NCBI GenBank assembly: GCA_030825745.1
Contig: JAPJPH010000014.1
Span: forward strand, 1 to 11,961
Reading direction: 5' to 3'
Source: Anaerococcus sp.
Lineage (GTDB): Bacteria > Bacillota > Clostridia > Tissierellales > Peptoniphilaceae
DNA: 11,961 nt
A model generated the notes under the pieces. The model saw only the letters and a program-made list of their open reading frames with translations. It searched no databases and was not told the DNA's origin. Position 1 is the stretch's first letter; the number at the start of each line of letters is the position of its first letter. Positions 7,979 through 11,961 of this stretch are shown in pieces. Position numbers and translations under genes: made by a program.

Positions 7979-8491
7979 TTTTGATGAATATAAAAAAGAT
8001 CTTATAGAAACTGCCTTAAAGAAGGATCCTTCTTTAAAAAGTGAAGAAGAAGCTATAAAATACTCACCAGGAGTCAAGGCCCTCTTAAACCATTACAAGG
8101 CCCACAAACTTTACCTAGAAAAAAACTATCTAGAAGCTGATGAAATTGCTTATAAGTCTAGGATTGATACAGGAATAGAGATTCATCCAGGTGCAAAAAT
8201 TGGTAGAAGAACCTTTATAGACCATGGCATGGCTACTGTAATAGGTGAAACGGCAGAAATAGGGGATGACTGCTTAATATATCATTCAGTAACCCTAGGA
8301 GCAGTAGCAAATAAAAAGGTAAACGCCACCCATCTGTAGGAAATAAGGTAATGATAGGGGCAGGAGCTGTTTTACTAGGTGATATAAGAATAGGAGATAA
8401 TGTAAAAATTGGTGCCAACGCAGTTGTACTAACTGATGTAGAAAGTTGTGTAACAGCAGTAGGAGCTCCAGCTAGAATAATCAAAAAATAA
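7971..8491 (+). pseudogene. cysE: Serine O-acetyltransferase, interrupted by a single-base frameshift
   Basis: The frame opened at ATG 7971 encodes a left-handed beta-helix acetyltransferase (IHPGAKIG, then FIDHGMATVIGETAEIG with the catalytic Asp-His pair at D84-H85, then YHSVTLGA), but it stops at 8337-8339 after 122 aa. The -1 frame continues the protein without a break: GGT AAA CGC CAC CCA from 8318 gives GKRHP, followed by hexapeptide repeats ([24 protein letters not shown]) and GAPARIIKK up to the stop at 8489-8491. One extra A in the run 8313-8317 would restore a 173-aa protein. The lost part contains the second active-site histidine (H193 of E. coli CysE, in GKRHP) and much of the CoA site, so the 122-aa product should be inactive. 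The cause may be mutation, slippage or a sequence error. No SD is obvious; translation is likely coupled to cysK. Confidence 0.88.
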
Positions 8492-8493
8492 AG

Positions 8494-8541
8494 AAAAAAC
8501 TTCCTACTAACTTAAAAAAATAAGTTAGTAGGAAGTTTTTT
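8494..8541. terminator. Perfect 21-bp hairpin terminator, probably bidirectional
   Basis: Positions 8494-8514 are the exact reverse complement of 8521-8541, with an A6 loop. The stem starts with six A and ends with six T, so it reads as an intrinsic terminator on both strands. It begins three bases after the cysE stop and separates the cysK-cysE unit from the NfeD-FloA block. Confidence 0.92.
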
Positions 8542-8595
8542 AAGTTAAAGTGAAAAAAATATATTATATAAACTAGATTATACTTGCTATAAATG

Positions 8596-8624
8596 TTGAT
8601 TATTCTTGACATTTATATGATAAT
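8596..8624 (+). promoter_or_regulatory. possible sigma-A promoter for the NfeD-FloA-PhoH block
   Basis: TTGATT (8596-8601) and GATAAT (8619-8624) are 17 nt apart. A start about 7 nt downstream would fall almost on the ribosome binding site, giving a very short leader. A TTGACA at 8606-8611 also stands out, but its only -10 candidates are badly spaced. Confidence 0.35.
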
Positions 8625-8630
8625 TATAGT

Positions 8631-8643
8631 AAGGAAGGAGAGG
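8631..8643 (+). promoter_or_regulatory. ribosome binding site deciding the NfeD start
   Basis: AAGGAAGGAGAGG is a long Shine-Dalgarno stretch ending 3 nt before ATG 8647. The frame is open upstream to an ATG at 8593, which would add 18 hydrophobic residues, but that ATG has no SD and lies within the probable promoter region. The start at 8647 is preferred. Confidence 0.8.
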
Positions 8644-8646
8644 ATT

Positions 8647-9270
8647 ATGCAAGGACATGAGATAATTATTGCCCTAAGTTTTGTGCTAGCTGTAATATGC
8701 TTAATTTCAGTTTTGTTTACACAAAAAAAGCTTTTGTTTGCAATAAGTGCCATAGTATTATTTGGAATATTTTATTTTACAAACTCCAAATATGAAATGG
8801 CAGATAACCTTACAATGATGTGTTTTGTTATGGGAATAACCCTACTTGCCCTGGAAATATTTATCCCAAGTTTTGGAGTAATAGGCATAGTAGGAATAGC
8901 TCTTACAGGATTTTCCATAATAGGATCCCTGGATAATGTTGGATCTGAGATATTCTTAATGATAGCAACAGCAGTGGCTATTTTATTAAGTGTGACCATA
9001 TTTGTAAAACTAGGATTTACAACCAATATATTTGAAAAAGAAATCCTAAATACAACCAATAATAAGGATAGGGGCTTTAATAGCAAAAAAGATTACAAAG
9101 ACCTCCTAGGAAAAGAGGGAGTAAGTAAAAGCATCCTAAGACCTTCAGGAAGAGTAGAAATAGATGGAATCACCTATGACTGCATGGCAGATGGTGATTT
9201 TATAAGAAGTGGAGTAAGAGTAAAAGTAAGTGATCTAAAAGATAGATATATTATAGTAAAGGAGATATAA
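8647..9270 (+). CDS. NfeD family membrane protein (flotillin partner)
   Basis: A 207-aa integral membrane protein. Hydrophobic segments lie near residues 6-24, 29-45, 56-75, 77-95 and 101-122. The family signature [16 protein letters not shown] (69-84) sits in the middle. The soluble C-terminal OB-fold domain (about 152-207) shows [18 protein letters not shown] and then [14 protein letters not shown], closely following the NfeD consensus. NfeD proteins are encoded next to flotillins or stomatins and are thought to help organise membrane microdomains; their biochemical role is unclear. This is the form without the N-terminal ClpP-like protease domain. The gene shares one base with floA (TAATG at 9268-9272), so the two are surely co-transcribed. 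Confidence 0.9.
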   Translation: MQGHEIIIALSFVLAVICLISVLFTQKKLLFAISAIVLFGIFYFTNSKYEMADNLTMMCFVMGITLLALEIFIPSFGVIGIVGIALTGFSIIGSLDNVGSEIFLMIATAVAILLSVTIFVKLGFTTNIFEKEILNTTNNKDRGFNSKKDYKDLLGKEGVSKSILRPSGRVEIDGITYDCMADGDFIRSGVRVKVSDLKDRYIIVKEI

Positions 9271-10211
9271 TGCCATTTTTCACAATAGGATTAATAATAG
9301 TACTACTAGTAGTATTTTTCACCATGGTACCAATAGGACTATGGGTAACAGCTAGATTTTCAGGAGTTAAAATCTCCATGGCAAGCCTAGTGGCTATGAG
9401 ATTTAGAAGGCTTTCACCATCCCAAATAGTAAATGCCCTAATAAAATCTCACCAAGCAGGATTAGAAATAAGTACCAATGATTTAGAAAGTCACTATTTG
9501 GCAGGAGGAAATATCAACCAAGTAGTAGATGCCCTAATAGCAGCAGAAAGAGCAAACATAGACCTAAACTTCCAACAAGCAGCAGCTATAGATCTAGCAG
9601 GCCGTAACGTATTTGAAGCAGTTCAAGTATCAGTAACCCCAAAAGTTATAAATACTCCTGTTATAGCAGCCGTTGCCAAAAATGGTATAGAAGTAAAGGT
9701 AATAGCCAAGGTAACAGTTAGAGCAAACATAGAAAGATTAGTAGGAGGGGCAGGAGAAGAAACCATTATAGCCAGAGTAGGTGAGGGTATAGTAACAACT
9801 GTAGGTTCATCAGACTCCCATGCCAATGTCCTAGAAAATCCTGATAACATCTCCCAAACAGTTTTACTAAAAGGCTTAGATAGTGGAACAGCCTTTGAGA
9901 TATTATCCATAGATATAGCAGATGTGGATGTAGGTAGAAACGTAGGGGCTCAACTACAAAGAGACCAAGCAGAGGCAGATAAAAACATAGCTCAAGCCAA
10001 GGCTGAGGAAAGACGTGCCCAAGCTATAGCCCTAGAGCAAGAAAATAGGGCCAAGGTAGTAGAGGCAGAATCTAAGATACCAGAAGCTATAGCAGAGGCC
10101 TTTGTCAAAGGAAACCTTGGTGTAATGGATTATTATAATATAAAAAATGTAAATGCTGATACCAAAATGCGTGAATCAATCTCTAAATCCGGAGATGATT
10201 TAGATGTTTGA
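9270..10211 (+). CDS. floA: Flotillin-like protein FloA
   Basis: A 313-aa membrane-associated scaffold of functional membrane microdomains. Residues 3-27 form the hydrophobic N-terminal hairpin that inserts in the membrane. The SPFH/band-7 part follows with highly conserved blocks: [10 protein letters not shown] (72-81), [15 protein letters not shown] (106-120), [16 protein letters not shown] (151-166), [18 protein letters not shown] (203-220). The Ala/Glu-rich coiled coil runs from about 232 to 275 ([19 protein letters not shown]) and is followed by [10 protein letters not shown]. Compared with Bacillus FloA as I remember it (about 331 aa), the coiled coil seems one heptad short around [12 protein letters not shown] and the C-terminus is shorter. 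SD AGGAG at 9260-9264 overlaps the end of the NfeD gene. The stop overlaps the next gene by 8 nt. Confidence 0.95.
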   Translation: MPFFTIGLIIVLLVVFFTMVPIGLWVTARFSGVKISMASLVAMRFRRLSPSQIVNALIKSHQAGLEISTNDLESHYLAGGNINQVVDALIAAERANIDLNFQQAAAIDLAGRNVFEAVQVSVTPKVINTPVIAAVAKNGIEVKVIAKVTVRANIERLVGGAGEETIIARVGEGIVTTVGSSDSHANVLENPDNISQTVLLKGLDSGTAFEILSIDIADVDVGRNVGAQLQRDQAEADKNIAQAKAEERRAQAIALEQENRAKVVEAESKIPEAIAEAFVKGNLGVMDYYNIKNVNADTKMRESISKSGDDLDV

Positions 10212-10617
10212 TCCACTAAAAAAAAGTAAAATCCTAGATAATTTTTTTGAAGTTTTACAAGAAGGTGTTGAAAATTTAGACCTTGAAACAAATTCAAATG
10301 ATAAAACTCTAGGTGAGATTTTAATGGAAAAATCCCAAAAAAGAAGGCAGGAGACTTTAAAAAAAGAAAAGAAAGTAAACTCCTTTAAAAAGCAAAGAAA
10401 AATATCTCCAATAAACCAACAAAGCAATATAAAATCCAAGGATAAATCTTATGGAGAGGGAGATTATAAGACTGAGCTTAAATACAAAAGGTTAGAATTA
10501 GAAAATAAGAGATTAAAAGAGCTTTACGAAAATAAAATGAGAGAAAAAAATGCTGCACTTAAAAAGGCCATAATCCTTAAAGAGATCCTAGATAAGCCAG
10601 TATCAAAGAGAAAATAA
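10204..10617 (+). CDS. Lysine-rich coiled-coil protein of unknown function
   Basis: A 137-aa soluble protein that I do not recognise. It has no signal peptide or membrane segment. Residues 1-45 are mixed ([20 protein letters not shown]); 46-90 are rich in Lys, Gln and Ser and look disordered; 91-130 are strongly helical and charged ([20 protein letters not shown] onward), predicting a coiled coil, and the protein ends in KRK. The gene starts inside floA with an 8-nt overlap and has GGAG at 10191-10194, so it is translated and co-transcribed with floA. It occupies the place where Bacillus has yqfB-yqfC-yqfD between floA and phoH, but I see no resemblance to them. A partner of FloA, or an RNA-binding protein given the basic charge, are guesses only. 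Confidence 0.75.
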   Translation: MFDPLKKSKILDNFFEVLQEGVENLDLETNSNDKTLGEILMEKSQKRRQETLKKEKKVNSFKKQRKISPINQQSNIKSKDKSYGEGDYKTELKYKRLELENKRLKELYENKMREKNAALKKAIILKEILDKPVSKRK

Positions 10618-10646
10618 AGTAGCAAAGAGTATAATATCACTATAAT

Positions 10647-10653
10647 GGAGGAG
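10647..10653 (+). promoter_or_regulatory. strong ribosome binding site placed before an ATT codon (phoH)
   Basis: GGAGGAG matches the anti-SD perfectly and ends 5 nt before ATT at 10659, in the phoH frame. The ATG at 10645, which overlaps the site, is in another frame and meets TAG after eight codons. The site has no other plausible use and supports an ATT start for phoH. Confidence 0.65.
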
Positions 10654-10658
10654 ATATT

Positions 10659-11672
10659 ATTAAAGAGTTAGTAGAAATTAAAAAGCCAAATGATTTAATA
10701 ACCCTGTTTGGCAACTTAGATAAGAATAAAAAATATATAGAAGATAGGTTACAAACCAAGATAAAGATTAAGGATAATGAATTGCAAATTAAGGGTGATA
10801 GTCCAAATGTCACCCTTACTAAAATTCTAATACAAGCACTCTTAGATGAAATTGATAGAAATAAAGAAATAGAATTTCAAAAATTAAAATATGATATTGA
10901 TATGATTCAAAGAGAAAATAAGGATATAATAAAACAATCCCTAGATGAAGTAATAGTTACAACAGCTGATGGCAAGCCTATAAAACCTAAGACCCTAGGC
11001 CAAAAATCCTATATAGAAAAAATTAATAACAATGATGTAGTTTTTGGAATAGGACCTGCAGGAACAGGAAAGACCTATCTTGCTGTAGCCATGGCAGTAA
11101 AGGCTTTTAAAAATGGTGATGTAAATAGGATTATCCTAACTAGACCTGCAGTAGAAGCTGGAGAAAGCCTTGGATTTTTACCAGGAGACCTCCAAGATAA
11201 GGTAGATCCCTACCTTAGACCCCTATATGATGGTCTATTTGATATCCTAGGTTTTGAAACCTACCAAAATCTAGTAGAAAAAGGACTTATTGAAGTAGCA
11301 CCCCTCGCCTATATGAGAGGTAGGACTTTAGATAATTCCTTTGTTATTTTAGATGAAGCCCAAAATACAACCCATGAACAAATGAAGATGTTTTTAACCA
11401 GACTTGGCTATGGATCAAAGGCTATTATAACAGGAGATAAGACCCAGGTAGACCTACCTAGGGGCAAAAAATCTGGTATAAGGTCTGCAGAAAATATCCT
11501 TTTTGGGGTTAAAGGAATAGAATTTATGCATTTTAGCTCTATCGATGTAGTAAGACATCCCCTAGTTCAAAGGATCATAGATGCCTATGAAAAAGACGAA
11601 AAAGAGAAGCTAGAATTACCTAAAAAAGAGGAAGATACAAATAAAGCAAAGGTAGATACCAACGAGGCCTAG
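10659..11672 (+). CDS. phoH: PhoH family ATPase, apparently starting at ATT
   Basis: A PhoH-like P-loop protein. Counted from ATT 10659 it has 337 aa. The N-terminal region (about 1-80) includes LFGNLDKNKKYIEDRL, the conserved opening of the family; then come KPKTLGQKSYIE, Walker A GPAGTGKT (132-139), ILTRPAVEAGESLGFLPGD, Walker B ILDEAQNTT (DEAQ 232-235) and IITGDKTQVDLP. The C-terminus is a charged Lys/Glu tail. PhoH proteins are cytoplasmic ATPases linked to RNA metabolism; their exact role is unsettled. The first usual start codon in frame is TTG 10782, which would remove 41 residues including LFGNLD. The frame is open back to 10635, and GGAGGAG at 10647-10653 points to ATT 10659 as initiator. 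ybeY follows after 2 nt, a widely conserved pair. Family certainty is high; the start is the uncertain part. Confidence 0.9.
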   Translation: MKELVEIKKPNDLITLFGNLDKNKKYIEDRLQTKIKIKDNELQIKGDSPNVTLTKILIQALLDEIDRNKEIEFQKLKYDIDMIQRENKDIIKQSLDEVIVTTADGKPIKPKTLGQKSYIEKINNNDVVFGIGPAGTGKTYLAVAMAVKAFKNGDVNRIILTRPAVEAGESLGFLPGDLQDKVDPYLRPLYDGLFDILGFETYQNLVEKGLIEVAPLAYMRGRTLDNSFVILDEAQNTTHEQMKMFLTRLGYGSKAIITGDKTQVDLPRGKKSGIRSAENILFGVKGIEFMHFSSIDVVRHPLVQRIIDAYEKDEKEKLELPKKEEDTNKAKVDTNEA

Positions 11673-11674
11673 AT

Positions 11675-11961
11675 ATGGATTTATTGATAGAAAATCAAAC
11701 AAGTGAGCAAATTAATGTAAGAGAAGAACTTACAAAAACCATTAAAGAAGTCCTACAAACAGAAGGCCTAGACTTAAACTATGAAATATCAGTAACCTTT
11801 GTTGATAAGGATAAGATCCGATCCCTAAATAGAGAATATAGGAATGTAGATAGGCAAACTGATGTCCTATCTTTTCCTATGAATGATGACTCTGATATTG
11901 AGGGTATGCCTAAAATGCTTGGTGATATAGTTATATGTATGGATGTAGCAAAAGAGCAAGC
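11675..11961 (+). CDS. ybeY: Endoribonuclease / rRNA maturation factor YbeY (partial, cut by window end)
   Basis: The first 95 residues of YbeY run off the window, in a frame that starts at ATG 11675, 2 nt after the phoH stop, with GAGG at 11664-11667. The conserved segment LNREYRNVDRQTDVLSFPM (51-69) and LGDIVICMDVAKEQ (82-95) identify the family. The zinc-binding HxxxHxxxxxH motif lies beyond the window end and could not be checked. YbeY is a metal-dependent protein involved in 16S rRNA 3' end maturation and ribosome quality control, and phoH-ybeY adjacency is common in Firmicutes. Confidence 0.93.
   Translation, partial: MDLLIENQTSEQINVREELTKTIKEVLQTEGLDLNYEISVTFVDKDKIRSLNREYRNVDRQTDVLSFPMNDDSDIEGMPKMLGDIVICMDVAKEQ

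Noticed and set aside
8351..8491. Separate small gene starting at ATG 8351
   Set aside because: The 46-aa product is only the C-terminal beta-helix end of CysE, in the restored frame; it is a remnant of the frameshifted gene.
10630..10646. Two TATAAT boxes 11 nt apart before phoH as tandem promoters
   Set aside because: Neither has a recognisable -35, and transcription from the second would start on the ribosome binding site. Read-through from floA is the simpler explanation.
10782..10784. TTG as the phoH start
   Set aside because: It removes 41 residues including the conserved LFGNLD region and has only a weak AAGGA upstream, whereas ATT 10659 has a perfect SD and the full family N-terminus.

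Overview
This is an AT-rich, gene-dense stretch with all recognised genes on the + strand. Codon choice leans strongly to ATA, AGA, AGG and CTA. The proteins are typical of low-GC Gram-positive anaerobes: a giant two-domain 2-hydroxyacyl-CoA dehydratase activase-like protein, an LCP wall-polymer transferase, type 2 IPP isomerase, and an NfeD-FloA-PhoH-YbeY block with Bacillus-like order but without the sporulation genes yqfC/yqfD. The best guess is a non-sporulating anaerobic coccus of the Tissierellia (Anaerococcus/Peptoniphilus/Finegoldia type). That assignment is an inference from style and synteny.

Layout. Positions 4-4275 hold the 1423-aa activase-like protein. Positions 4276-4549 form a spacer with a structured inverted-repeat element (4277-4412), a second AT-rich inverted repeat (4434-4460) and a possible promoter. 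Positions 4550-6818 hold an LCP protein with a repetitive Asp/Glu/Tyr tail, overlapped by 8 nt by type 2 isopentenyl-diphosphate isomerase, then a terminator (6892-6916). Positions 7067-8491 are a cysteine-biosynthesis pair: cysK, overlapped by 8 nt by a serine acetyltransferase gene interrupted by a one-base frameshift, then a perfect 21-bp hairpin terminator (8494-8541). From 8647 to the window end lie NfeD, FloA, a lysine-rich coiled-coil protein of unknown function, PhoH and the start of ybeY.

How the genes work together. CysE makes O-acetylserine, which CysK converts to cysteine, so the cysE frameshift bears directly on cysteine prototrophy. NfeD and FloA form the membrane-microdomain module, and PhoH/YbeY belong to RNA metabolism and ribosome maturation. 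The IPP isomerase feeds isoprenoid synthesis, including the undecaprenyl carrier from which LCP enzymes transfer polymers.

The two points most worth attention are start or frame anomalies. The phoH reading frame carries the family's N-terminal region 41 codons upstream of its first usual start codon, and it appears to begin at an ATT placed behind a strong ribosome binding site. The cysE frame is broken by one missing A in an A-run just before the catalytic GKRHP motif. No tRNA, rRNA, CRISPR array or complete transposon was seen.
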